Source of the DNA: Zygaena filipendulae
Taxonomy: Eukaryota; Arthropoda; Insecta; Lepidoptera; Zygaenidae
NCBI GenBank assembly: GCA_907165275.2
Contig: OU015673.1
Span: forward strand, 6,165,001 to 6,229,000
Reading direction: 5' to 3'
DNA length: 64,000 nt
Shown here: one piece after another, positions 32,501-46,911 of the stretch
Position numbering within the stretch: the stretch's first letter is position 1
Layout of the letters: each line of letters begins with the position of its first letter
Program-made: the position numbers and the translations under genes
Notes under the pieces: model-generated
Told to the model about the DNA's origin: nothing
Database searches by the model: none
Seen by the model: only the letters and a program-made list of their open reading frames with translations

Positions 32501-35500
32501 GCCACAAAGACCGGTCCTGCGCTTCCCACATAATATAACCTTGTAACAGGCCTACCCACGCTGCGTCTTTCGGTTCGTGGTCCCCACTCGAGAACTTTGC
32601 TGCTCTATCGGTCATCAGTTCTTCGAGAGATGTGATGTGTGTGTGTGTGTGTGAGAGAGATGTGTGTGATGATGTGTGTTCTTCGGGCTATGTCAGTAAC
32701 CTTGGTTCGCCTGCGGATTTCCTTATTTCTAATTCCATCACGCAACTTTCAAATGGTGATGGAAAAACTTACCGAAACTATATTGTGTTGAATAAGCTGC
32801 ATTATGAACGTAAAAGCGTTGCAATAAAAGTCAATTTACAGGCAAATGTGTTGAACATAATATGAATAGGTAGAGAATGCTTTTTATAAAGTTTTACATG
32901 GATGATATTCTTGCCGCAGATACTCCAGTAGAGGCTGTTACTACTAAATGTACATGTGCAACCCAATACACTACGTGTACCAAGGAAATTGGCACCAACC
33001 ATCGCAACTGTTTTATAAGTATGTTTATCTACTAATTGGAAGAACAAAATGTGGGTTGTAAATTAACAAACTGGGCAGTTATTTAAATTTGTTTCAGAAA
33101 TTCAAAACTCAGCTGTACAATGCTCTAATATTTGTCCTTCAATAAAACGTTATGAACGTATACAAGGTAACTAAAACGATTTAAATACTATTTGAAAGAC
33201 CAAATAGTACTCTTTTACTATTTGAAAGATCAAATAGTAAAAGAGTAACCTAACACGCAACTTTTTTAGATTCATGATGTTTTAATCGTTTTCTAGAAAG
33301 GCTACCAATAAAAGATAGTAGATATATTATATCGAAAGGAAGTGAGTCTACTGAATCATCAACTAGTGATAATTCTGAAATAAGCGAAGAAACCACAACA
33401 GATACAACTGTATGTAGTTTCATAACAATGGAATACGCTAATCAAAACAGCGCAAAGCGAAACGACAAAAAATATAAAGTAATTGTGGTTACAAAGGCTA
33501 ATAGGTCCACTGGAACTGACAGAGCTGCGGTGTGTGACGTAAGCACCGTCACAAGCGACTGGTGGAGTCCATTGTCAGAGAAGAAGGATATGAAGGAAAA
33601 GGAAGTCACCGTTGCTAGTAAGGATAGGAGAGTGCCACGTAAAAAGGTTGTTAAAAAAATGAAAGAAGTTGGAGCTACTACAGAAGGGCGTATCGTTAAA
33701 TTCAAGAGTAAGACTAGAATAATACCTACCGGTAAAAAATTCTTCTTTGCTCACATACCTAATGTACCTAAGGTATTAATAATTTACTTATAATTTATTT
33801 ATGTTTCCAGGTGATAATGAAGTTTTGTCACCATCTAGATATCTTTTAGAGGTAAAAATAGTATTATCTTTGAAAACATTAATAAAAAAATGTTTAAAAT
33901 ATACCTACTAATTCATATGATGTTTTTAAACTTTCAGTCTCAAAGATATTACAATGAATTGTTCACGGATATGTATCAATCTCAACTGAAAGATTCAGAT
34001 CTGGTACTTCACATCTATTATTTTATATATTCAACATTTACCTCTAAAATAATCCCTTTTTTATGTTACTGTTTCTATTATTCATTAATTTATTAGTATA
34101 AATAACCACTGTTAGATGCATAAATTATTTCTAATTTTTATCTTTGACTTAGTCAAAGTTTAGAATAATTAATTTCGATAATTTTATTTAATTAGTAGTA
34201 GTACGGACCGCCAAGAGGGGATTTGTGGATTAGCTAAAGCGCGTCAGATGAACATAAGGGGGGTACCTTGCACCATGTTGAGTACCTCCACCAAATATAG
34301 GCCCTCTACACTGGTGGGTGCGTCTGGAATAACCGATCAGATTAGTAAAAAAAAATTGATAACTCGAAATACTCGAGCGCGTCAGATTAAGATATGGTGG
34401 GTTAATTACATAGTGAGAAGTATGTATATGAATAATCTGACCATTTGAACGTGACGTAAGGGAGTTAGAGGATCACAAACTTGCAAAAAAAAAACGCAAC
34501 TTCGACATTCTCGAGCGCAGTTGATTTATTTTTTATTTTAAAGTAAATAACTCAAGTATAGCGGGAAAAATATAATCTGCCGATTTTCATAAGCCGAAGA
34601 AACAAAAATCGTTTTCGAATCGAACGAGCAGCTGCAGTGAAACATGTACCTATTCATATCTCTGTCTTTATTTCTCTTTTACTTTTTCTCTATCTCTCAC
34701 TCTCTCGCACCGTCCTCACACTACTTTCCGTCGCCATAATGTCATCACAGTATATCACGGCGCTAAACGTGTCAAATTATAACTTTTTTTGGTCGGTTAA
34801 AATACATATTAAAATAAGTTAAGGTAAGTATTACATCAAACTATAGGTTCACCTATAACCTTTCACTTTAATGTAATTATATATATTTTATAATAAAGCT
34901 CATCACAAAACAACGCGTTCATGTTATTATATGTAAAACGCTCTGGCTTGTTTGTGCTTTAAAGTTAGTTTTGTGAATAATATTTTGTGAGCTTTTACAT
35001 ATTTCATAGAAATATAAAGTGTGTTTTTTGTGAACAAGAAATAGCTCATAAAGTTATTAAACTTACACGTCAGAAAGAAAAAAAATCTTAAAAATAAATC
35101 ATAATTTTTGTTTCTAGCAGTCAGATTAATAATACCCCTCAAAATTATTGTCAGATTTTAAGCCAACATAACTTGGAGTGCAAGCTGAACCTTCTGTAAA
35201 ATAATCTGACACGCTCGAGTATTTCAAAATTGAGATTTTTTTTTTGCATTTTCAAAAATTCGCTACTACCTTGCGTCACCTCCAAATTGGCAGATTTTCG
35301 AAGGGGTGCATTTTTAGGGCTCACTTAACATCCCCTTTGAATATCTGACGCGCTCGAGTAAATGTTTTTTTTTTTTTCATTTTCTCCACTTCCGGATGGC
35401 CACCCCCACCACGCAAATCGGCAGATGAATATATTTTCGATATCAGAGACACCTTGGAGTATCTAAACTACAATATCTGACGCGCTCGAGTATTTCCATT

Positions 35501-36146
35501 TTAATATTTTTTTTTACATTTTTGAAAGCCTGTAGAAGCTAAACCCACCGGTGAATGAAAAAATATCATATGACCTTATTTTGTTTATATCTCCTAATCT
35601 TCAAAACCCAATAGGTCCCAACGACGCTCGAGTCGCTCCCGAATTAGCATCGGTATCTCCCGTACTATAGGTATTATGCGTTCATTGCAGTCGATTTTTA
35701 GAATTTTAATCAATAATAATAATCTGTAGATAATATAAGTTAAGAAATCACTTAATATCGATCTTATAATTCAGTACCTTATTTATAGCAGCACAAAGGC
35801 GATCATTTACAGCATGATCCTAAGCGAAGTGAGTAAAAAATATCGAAATTTCTCAGTCTCTCCAAGCATATAACTAATATACATAATAATTATTATCCGC
35901 TTCGCAGACCATCATACAATCAAAAAAAGAGACGAGTTATATCCAGTAAAACAACGTCATCATCGTTGTCGTAAGGTTCTGTTGAATTTATTTTTGATGA
36001 TATGGATTGTTTTGAACATAGGTTAGGTGCATAGGTTTTGAAAATAAGCGCTTCTTTACTATACTAGAATATCTCTATAAATGATTTCAGGTGAATTTGA
36101 GAGAATTGAATACATTATTGTCAAATCAACAGCTGTGGATAGTTGA
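23567..36146 (+). CDS. snky: Sneaky/DCST1-like DC-STAMP and RING protein with a very long basic tail (31 exons)
   Basis: Exons: 23567-23985, 24072-24222, 25191-25350, 25761-26024, 26094-26210, 26318-26531, 26777-27039, 27316-27483, 27610-27753, 27828-27927, 28005-28109, 28262-28384, 28778-28868, 28985-30493, 30613-30730, 30800-30934, 31013-31058, 31160-31208, 31286-31337, 31405-31513, 31599-31795, 31973-32012, 32088-32173, 32920-33018, 33098-33166, 33297-33731, 33811-33851, 33938-34003, 35789-35828, 35908-35970, 36091-36146. The frame is unbroken: about 1842 residues. Residues 1-773 match the DC-STAMP family: several membrane segments (FIGGIVLTYLCFMFFVF, LLIPQFFSRIGRYTL..LILTGPATNTL, LFLLLIIFR, IFLLWFFALFEPYG), a Cys-containing ectodomain, and a C-terminal C4C4 RING at about 680-740 (CLLC, CETPNC, YCARC, CTIC). 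Fly Sneaky is needed in sperm for paternal membrane breakdown after entry; a sperm role here is inference. Residues 774-1842 are Lys/Ser-rich, basic and unrecognised. Exons 1-13 are secure. The tail exons rest on splice signals and phase, and the last three are least certain. Confidence 0.85.
24580..25130. repeat. Repeat-rich intron 2 of snky
   Basis: Holds element-like sequence (AGATTAAGGGGTTGGGGGAT, ACATACCAAATTTCAACTTT) and a GC-rich patch (CTCCGCTTCGCTTGGCTCGT). No exon was found. Confidence 0.35.
32440..32665 (+). repeat. Retrotransposon-derived repeat and GT microsatellite
   Basis: GTCAGCCGAAAGAAGTCCAC, TGCTGGACAAAGGCCTCCCC and GGTTCGTGGTCCCCACTCGA form a repeat widespread in Lepidoptera (SINE or LINE tail). 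It is followed by a GTGTGTGT run. Lies in snky intron 23. Confidence 0.65.
33208..33247. repeat. Perfect 18-bp hairpin in a snky intron
   Basis: Arms 33208-33225 and 33230-33247 are exact inverses around AAGA. A second, partial copy of the ACTATTTGAAAGA half lies just upstream. Confidence 0.85.
34200..35650. mobile_element. Element-like block with repeated CTGACGCGCTCGAGTA motif
   Basis: Within the 1.8-kb snky intron 28, an 18-bp motif recurs in both orientations: ACTCGAGCGCGTCAGATT near 34371 and variants near 34240 and 34509, then ATCTGACRCGCTCGAGTA near 35201, 35343 and 35480. The right-hand copies are each followed by T-runs and ATTT. It looks like an unclassified repeat; no ORF. Confidence 0.55.
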
Positions 36147-36429
36147 AGGGGTCACTAACCATCAGATCTTTAACCCCTACAAATTGTTTCAATGGCAACG
36201 TCATAAGTGTGACTAAGCGAAATGTATGCGAAATGTGGTTATACCTGAGTGATATTATACTTAATTTTTTAATGAGATTTATGCTAAGCTATATTAGCTA
36301 AGAAAATAAGCTATATTGGGTTTTTACAAAGATTATCGTATTACTTTCAAAGCATAAATATCATTGATGGTGATTTACACAATATTTGGATAATGAAACC
36401 TATAGAAACTAGACAAAATTGATCATTTT

Positions 36430-37122
36430 TTTATCCCTGCAGGTCCATAAAGTTGAATTTCCATTATGTTGAGTATTCTGAACGTTGAATTCCCATAAAG
36501 TTGAAATCTCATTAGGTATGTTGATTCTTCAGAACGTTGGATTCCCATAAAGTTTATCTAATAGGTTTGTTTCCAGGGTATGAAAATCGAAATTCTGTTT
36601 AATCTGTCTTGTAGATTCGACATTTTGACTTAATATATCTACGTAATTTTTTGATTACGTACAAAATTAAAACGAACTTAACTAAAGTTTGATTGACAAA
36701 CCCATTACCTTACGTTGAGTATATTGTATGTCGTGGCCACATCTAAGAATTGGCCACATCATGAAGTATAGTGACAAAATATGATACCTAATATTATCTA
36801 TTCTATGATGATAATTGGTATTCTAGGATGATAAATTTGTATTTGGCGCATCGCGGGCTGCTGCCGCGGCACGCTCGCTGCGCTCACTCAGCTCGCACAA
36901 CTTGGTCAGCAGTAGCAGTAGGTAAAAACCTAACCTAACCGAGAATGCCAATTTAACATAACAGGGTTCAACTTAATGTCAATTTTACATAACGGGATTC
37001 AACTAAATGTCAATTTTACATAACGGGATTCAACTTAATGGTATTCAACTTAACAGGAATCATACGTTCAGAAAACTCAACATAGGTAATGGGAATTAAA
37101 TTCTCATTCGGTCCTGAACCTT
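36430..37122. mobile_element. Foldback-type element with repeated subterminal units
   Basis: The left end (CATAAAGTTGAATTTCC, TTATGTTGAGTATTCTGAAC) is the inverse of the right end (GTTCAGAAAACTCAACATA, GGTAATGGGAATT). Inside the right half, the unit TTTTACATAACGGGATTCAA recurs several times. The core has a GC-rich patch at 36845-36920. No ORF. It fills most of the space between snky and the GH1 gene. Confidence 0.75.
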
Positions 37123-37762
37123 TTTATAGCCTATTTACAAAACTATTTGACCTTTTGTAGAGATCGCAGGCCTTTCAACCAGTATTCTTGAGAAAAAATT
37201 ATTATGTAATTTTGAATATAAAAAAACACTGTTTGCATGGCCAAGTCCAACTCACATCTTCATTAACTTCCTGATAAAACATATTATTTGGTTAATTTAC
37301 TTATTTCATTTACAGATATGACCCTGGAAAATAGCTTCGTTTAGTTTAGAATGCAATCAGTATCTAGCTTTGCCTATTATGATAACTTCGTGTTTATTTA
37401 TATTTTTGTTTTTACTCCATTCGCTTGTTGTAAGATTGTTGATTAAAGTTTGGCTTTTCAAAATTTTGCATTTAATTTCTAGTACAAGTAGATACCTAGA
37501 TAAATGATAGTGTCTTGTGTTGTGTACATGCTTAATGTGATCGCAATTCAACAATGGAATCGTGAGAATAAAAATTATATAAACCAAATGACCGACACAA
37601 TATGGAGGAAGTTAAACAATACGCAGCAGCACAAACATACCTGTGAATTTACCTATACTTACTGAGGTATCATTTCGTAACATTCATAACAAATATTGTA
37701 ATTAGGTATACAAATTATTGGCAATTCTTGATCATTTAATGATATCAGATAGAACGGAAACC

Positions 37763-40574
<2,812 letters not shown>

Positions 40575-40666
40575 TTGTTCGAGATGATCGTGAAGCTTAT
40601 AACAAGTAATAGTTATAATCTGTGGTTACAATCTTTAATTACTTATTTATATTTTGTGTATGACGT

Positions 40667-40672
40667 AATAAA
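40667..40672 (+). terminator. Poly(A) signal of the GH1 gene
   Basis: AATAAA about 95 nt after the stop codon. Confidence 0.6.
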
Positions 40673-40723
40673 AATATTCTAATCTAAAAATATGGCTCAA
40701 TTTTAATTCGGGTGATGGAAAAC

Positions 40724-41170
40724 CTACGAATGCACTCGAGCGCGCTCGATACCCGTTCTGTGACTTGGTTAATTTTTGCTCTGACAGCTGTCAGAGCGTA
40801 GTTTCACCTGGTTTCACCCGTTCCGTGGCTCAGAGTGCAGCAACCAAATAACCATCTCCGAATGAGGTTAATTTTCACTCTGACAGCTATGTATTATTTA
40901 AGAAGTGTCAAAGTTTGCGCCAAAAACCAGATTCGTCGAAAAATAAATCAATCGGAGTTCTTACGAAGAAAGGGGAGGTGTCGTAGTCACAAAAAATTTA
41001 TAATTGGATGAAAAACAGTCTTTTGGTTGCTACACTCTAAGCACAAACTACTTAGAGATACTACCGACTCTAAGCCACGGAACGGGTGAAACTACGCTCT
41101 GACAGCTGTCAGAGTAAAATTTTACCAAGCCACAGAGCGCGCTCGAGCGCGTTCGAGTGCATTCGTGCGA
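40724..41170. mobile_element. MITE with long TIRs in the UBLCP1 upstream region
   Basis: Left ACGAATGCACTCGAGCGCGC with CTCTGACAGCTGTCAGAGCG; right the inverse (GCTCTGACAGCTGTCAGAG, GCGCTCGAGCGCGTTCGAG, GCATTCGT). Arms are about 150 bp; no ORF. It ends about 160 bp before the UBLCP1 ATG. Confidence 0.8.
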
Positions 41171-41331
41171 ATCCATGGAACGCGCCTCTGTGAAGTCAAG
41201 TGTCAGTCCTGTCGGCTAATAAGCCAGAAGTGTCAGAACTCAAACGTCTCAGTTCTCACGTCAGCGGTCAGTTTGTCATCAAGTTTATTGACTCTTGTTG
41301 TTTCTTGGCTACTTTTATTTATTTTGTGAAT

Positions 41332-44300
41332 ATGAGTGATACTAACGATAATCCAATTAAATTAAGTGTAAAATGGAATGGAAAAGAATACGAAATCCCC
41401 GATTTCTCGCCGTCCGATTCTGTGGCTATGCTGAAAGTGGCAATCGAAAATGCCACGGGCGTCCGACCGCAAAGGCAGAAATTGCTCAACGTTAAATTTC
41501 AAGGTGACTATTGTTATTATTTTGAATACTTCTGCCTAATACATTTTGTTAAGACACAAAAGCAAGATTACTTTATTAAAATACCAGTAAAAGACTTCTT
41601 TGCCATTTCAATCATTAAAAAGTGACTAAAAAAGGGAAGTGAGTCTTGTTGTTTTTTGTATATTTTTTTGTTGGTGTCTTTGTTACACGATAACAGTAGA
41701 TTGAGATCAGATGAAAGTATGACAACACATTAGGTACAACACAAGTATTAGGTACTTAAAACAATGATATAAGTATTAATTGACTTAAAAGTTATTTAGA
41801 ATTTTGTTAAAATAGATATGATGAAACTTAATGAAATGGTTTAATTTAAGCCTATAATAAATTTTTGAAACATTCCAAGCAACAAAACATCACAGACATG
41901 GGTATAGAATATGTAGACTGCAAGGGAATAATTCCGCGTGATTAGTTCAGATACAAAACAAAAAAATGCTTTGTAAAACGTACACAAATTCAAAGAATAC
42001 TCAATTCTCGAAAATACTGAATCTAATTGTAGGACACATTGAATCATATAATTTTAGTAACAACTTGCCTTATCTACTCTAATCTAGGACACATCATATT
42101 TCATTGTGCAGATATTGTGAATATATCAACCAAATTCTTCTATACTCTTAAAATATACCACTGTGTCGATTAGTCTTCCATAGTGCAACATAAGTGGTTC
42201 CATGGTTGTCACCCTTAGCTGTTACCACATACCAACCATAATATACTTTGGTTTCATTGTGGAAAGTGTGTAAATCCTTTGTCAGGCACAACCTTTGTTG
42301 TGTTAGGTTAGGTGGTAGTAGAGTTGACAGTTCTACAGGTTATGTAAACCAAAAATTTTTAATGAGAAACTTATTACCATAAAATATTGATATCTAAAAA
42401 ACTATGAGCATAAGAAATTCTACATTTTGTATAACAACAGTTATGTAAACAAGTTTTTCCATTACAAATTAATGAACATCCAAAAAACAAATGTTTTCTT
42501 TTCATAATATGTATTACCTATACACCAGTGGTAGGCAAAGTATGGCCAACGGACGACGACGACGACGTCGACGACGACGACGACAACAAACGTGTTATAA
42601 TTATGTCTAAATAAATAAATAAATAACATTAAGGGAAAATAACATCATTTACCTATCTTCCATATTTAAAATGTGTTGTAAAACAGCATTAATTCTTATG
42701 CATTAAGTACAAATTTTACTTATTCTATCAAGAAATTTTGATGATAAGCGTTAATTTTCGTTTCGTTTTTCTATTTTTCTATCCATAAAATTTTTACATT
42801 CATATTTTTCCTAAACAAACCAGGTAAGGTGGCAATGGACAACCTCACTCTCTCCGAGCTCAATCTAAAGCCTAACCTCAAAATAATGATGATGGGATCC
42901 TTAGAGGAGGCGATAGAGGGTGCTTGTACGAAACCTGACATCGGTGACCAAGTTGTCAACGACTTGGACATTGAGGAGGAAGAGGTTGATGTGGAAAATC
43001 AGGAGGTATTTAACTAATACATATTTATTTTTATCGATAAAGGATATTGCAAATATTGCAATGTTATAAGAACCGTTTGCTGTCCCCCACATTCATTTCA
43101 GAGTTACCACAGAAAGACCTGGATAAAAAGTAAAAGTTTTATGATGATTGGTTGAGTAGTTAAGGTGTGAAAGCATAACAAAAAACAAACTCACATTTGC
43201 ATTTATAAATAAGGATAAAGTAAGGAAGTAGGAGAAAGACTAAAGGATTGGAATAAAATAGATAACTGTGGTCTGTGAGCCCAACAATGAGTCCAAGCAG
43301 TGTGAAGCAATTTTAAGTCAAGAGATTTTTTTAGAATAAGTATTCCAATCAAGATGCATTACAAGTTGTAACTTAATATTTACACACTAAATAGGCTATT
43401 TGACTAATTTTTCTTTTTTAGTCTGTCTTGTAGATTAATTAAAAATATTTGACACGAATTTTTTCTTTTTTTACGTAATCAAAAAATGACGGCGATACAT
43501 TGAGATGAAATTTCGCGTGACGTCACTAACCAGTGCAGTTTGTAAGGCGGCTTGTAGCGTTAAGTGACGTCACGAGCCCCCACCTTCAACTTTAATGCGC
43601 CTTTTCTCTGTATTTTCATTTATTTCAAAAATAAAAAATTGGTGTCTAATGATTTTTAATTTTCTAACTGACTGACTCATTAGAATTTTGATTTCCAAAA
43701 GTCGTCAACATCCCTATTCTATCTTAACTACTTTGTATATGACACTTGCTTATTTTTCCTCTTCAGATTTACTTAGCAAAGATTAACAAACGCGTCCGCG
43801 ACTACAAGATCAACATGCTGAACGAGCCGAGGCCGGGCAAGAAGCTCTTAGTACTGGACATTGATTACACACTGTTTGATCACAGATCTGTTGCGGAATC
43901 AGGTGAGCATCAAGCCATATACTAAAGTTGCTAGTAACTCCACCATGATAATATTAAGAAGAATATAATATATCTACATAGAATGAGGATCTTTATTTAA
44001 ACAGTCGATACTTCGCTTATATGTAATTAAAAATATATAGATAAATAAAACTGATAAATAACTGAGAAAACCATAAATAAAAACGTGGATTATGAGGGTG
44101 AATGACCTTCGCATTAGATTTTTTGGCGCGCTAGCGACAATATTATAGGGAAGGGGCATTGAATGGTTAATTTTGTTTTTTTTTATATATATACTAGCTT
44201 TCACCCGCGGTAATTTCGGAGTTCCCGAGGGAATTCCAAGATAAAAACTATCCTATCTTTTAAGTTGGACCATATTATAAATGGTTACAAAATTTTATCA

Positions 44301-46682
44301 AAATCCGTTCACTAGGTTAGAAGTCCATCGCGGACAAACAACGTGACACGTGATTTATATATATTAAGATATTAGCCTCTTTCAATACGTCTTTCGTTTA
44401 ACCTGACTGGCACCCTAGCGTAAAATGAAGTTGCTTATGCTGTCTGTTCGCGATAATCTCAAAAACTACAGACGGATTTTAATACGGTTTTCATGATTCA
44501 GGAGGATTTATATCTATAGTTTATCATGGAATTCCCGCGGGAACTCCGAAATTACCCCACGGGGGACAGCTAGTACAATAATATTATAAATCGATATGAA
44601 TGCAATAAAACCCTAACTGATTGACAAATATAAATTTATATAATATAGTGCTAATGGAAGGCTGCTGGCACTTATGGCACGGGTATTCCCAGCTTAAGAA
44701 ATTACCAGTTTAAGTCTAATTACTGTAATTGTTGAAAGAAATAAATATTATTATTATTATTTCCATTGTCATTCGGTCGCCAGGCTACGAGCTGATGAGG
44801 CCGTTCCTGCACGAGTTCCTGACGGCCGCGTACGACCACTACGACATCGTCATCTGGTCGGCCACCGGCATGAAGTGGATCGAGGAGAAGATGCGGCTGC
44901 TGGGCGTCTCCAGCCACCGGGACTACAAGATCATGTTCTATCTCGACTACCTGGCCATGATCACCGTGCACACGGCCAAATACGGCACCATCGATGTAAG
45001 GGAATACCTACGTCAGTTAATATCTGGCCGACCGAAATTCGCCCGGTGTGAAGAAACGTATTGTCAGATCACGTGGTCACAAATAATTGCACTTTTGATT
45101 AGACTATTTCACGTGACCACATGACGTGACGATACCTTCAGCAGTTTTGTTTTAAATATCTATACTTAACTAAGTAATCATTAAAGTCGACTCTGAGTGC
45201 GGCCGTCAGTTTCCTACAGCGATAACGATTCCAGAATGTCAACTTGGCTAAGGGGCCTGATAACTTCAAGACAGCGTATAAAATAATTACTTTATGTTTA
45301 AAATTGCGTTTTTTCGAAAGAAAAAATAAATGCCTATATCTATATTATTATGGAAGTGTATAGAGTGCCGCTAGTGGCATTCTAGTGGCCTCAATCGGTT
45401 AAGAAGCCGTAAGCTTACGGTATTCTAGTACATAGTTTTAAATAGCCGTAAATGTTATGATTAATCACTTTTCCCGGCCATTATGAATAATGCCCACCCG
45501 GGCAAAGCAATAAAATAGGTGAACTGTGATTATTAATTTGGTCGATGAAATAAATCCTACTAATATTATAAATGTGAAAGTGTGGATGTTTGTTACTCAA
45601 TCGCGCAAAAACGGCTGAACGGATTTAGATGAAATTTGGCATGCACGTTGTCAGGGGTACAGAGAAGGACATAGGGTACTTTTTATCCCGGAATATATTA
45701 GGTTTGGATTGTTGACCTCGGCCAAAGACAAGATATGTGACATCTATGATGATGATTGACCATTTGTATTTGGTCACCAGTACAAACCCAACCTAACCAA
45801 TCTGTATAAGATAACGAGGCGATGCGCCAAACACAATGGCTGCGTTGTGTTCAACCAATCAACATAATAATCGCTGCCACCAAAGCCACCGCAATGGAAA
45901 CTAGTGCAGTATGCCAGTAAGTTACCGGCGGCAACTGAACTCAACAAGTAACGACAAAAATTAAAATAACAAGTGACATTGCTATACAATACACATTTCA
46001 CCACTTTTATAAAACGGTCTTTACGACATATTAGACAACGTTACTATTATACCGCAACACTTGCGGTTCCCGAACCGATTGAGATAAAATGCCACTAGCG
46101 GCACTCTTTCACTTCCTATTATTATTATGGTTTAAAGATAAAGGTTTAAGTTTTTTTTAATATTTGTATGTGTATAATGGACAAACACAAAAACTAATTA
46201 ACCTTATTTGAATATTCTTTCACTTATGCTCTGAGCGTAGTGCGGGTGAAACCGCAGGCAACAGTCAGTGTTTTTTATAAAAGTTCCACATCTTGCACGC
46301 ACTAGAGTTATAATAGCAATTTTCTCAAACTCTATTATCTTTAATATTTCAGGTGAAACCTTTGGGCGTGATCTGGGGCAAGTTCCCCCAGTACAGTTCG
46401 AAAAACACGATAATGTTCGACGACATACGCAGAAACTTCATAATGAACCCGAAGAGCGGCTTGAAGATACGCGCCTTCAGGCAAGCCCACCTGAACAGGG
46501 ATAGGGACAGAGAGCTGCTGCATCTGGCCACGTATCTGAAGGACATCGCCTTCAACTGCGACGACTTCGACACCCTGAACCACAAGAAATGGGAGAAATA
46601 CAAGCCCGACGAGACGAAGACGCGACAAGCCGGCACCAAGAGGAAAGCCGAGGACACTTCCCCCTCCACGCCGAAGGAATGA
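41332..46682 (+). CDS. Ublcp1: UBLCP1: ubiquitin-like domain-containing phosphatase 1 (five exons)
   Basis: Exons 41332-41503, 42824-43005, 43767-43902, 44784-44995 and 46353-46682 join in frame to 343 residues; the human protein has 318. Residues about 8-85 are the ubiquitin-like domain ([53 protein letters not shown]). [18 protein letters not shown] leads into the HAD/FCP-type phosphatase domain with the DxDxT motif at D149-D151 ([14 protein letters not shown]), [57 protein letters not shown] and the metal-binding MFDDIRRNF. The family dephosphorylates the 26S proteasome in the nucleus. The C-terminus adds a charged tail ([14 protein letters not shown]) longer than human. An upstream in-frame segment before 41332 is 5' UTR, since the family start is at the ubiquitin-like domain. 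A poly(A) signal lies at 46906. Confidence 0.96.
42549..42588. repeat. ACG trinucleotide microsatellite
   Basis: A run of ACGACG units interrupted by a central ACGTCG, in UBLCP1 intron 1. Confidence 0.9.
43075..43220 (+). repeat. Dispersed repeat copy in UBLCP1 intron 2
   Basis: Degenerate start, then GGATAAAAAGTA, ATGATTGGTTGAGTAGTTAA, CAAACTCACATTTGCATTTA, TAAATAAGGAT. Confidence 0.65.
43418..43684. mobile_element. TIR element with two TGACGTCA sites, copy 2
   Basis: TTAGTCTGTCTTGTAGATTA start and CTAACTGACTGACTCATTAG end. TGACGTCA at 43518-43525 and 43565-43572. In UBLCP1 intron 2. Confidence 0.85.
44193..44577. repeat. Two dispersed repeat copies in UBLCP1 intron 3
   Basis: 44193-44370 (+) matches the variant at 11031 (AAACTATCCTATCTTTTAAG, ATCGCGGACAAACAACGTGA). 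44435-44577 (-) matches 22010-22195 (TGCTGTCTGTTCGCGATAA, CCCGCGGGAACTCCGAAATT). Confidence 0.75.
45352..46116. mobile_element. TIR element with a nested repeat in UBLCP1 intron 4
   Basis: GGAAGTGTATAGAGTGCCGC with TAGTGGCATT at the left; the inverse AATGCCACTAGCGGCACTCT..CACTTCC at the right. About 765 bp; it contains a reverse-oriented CCCGCGGGAATTCC-family fragment at 45552-45700. No ORF of its own. Confidence 0.7.
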
Positions 46683-46905
46683 CCGTAGACGGTGAAACTT
46701 TCGGACGACGGGCGACGCGGGCTGGAGCGATTCACGAGAGTCGAAGTCGATAGTGTAATTTGCATTTGTCTGCGACATGCCACGCCTTGATATATAAGAC
46801 TGCGGAGTTTTAATTATTAATTCTTTATTTTTTTTTTATTTTAAATGATAGTTATTGATAATGTAGCATTGGTACGCTGTTCCAATCGGAAATTGTTAAA
46901 GGGTA

Positions 46906-46911
46906 AATAAA
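46906..46911 (+). terminator. Candidate poly(A) signal of UBLCP1
   Basis: AATAAA about 225 nt after the stop codon. Confidence 0.45.

Noticed and set aside
37357..37587. A minus-strand ORF beginning with a hydrophobic stretch like a signal peptide
   Set aside because: It has no ATG (opens at TTG), no splice support, and lies in AT-rich spacer.
46341..46783. 145-codon minus-strand ORFs
   Set aside because: Antisense shadows of the last UBLCP1 exon.
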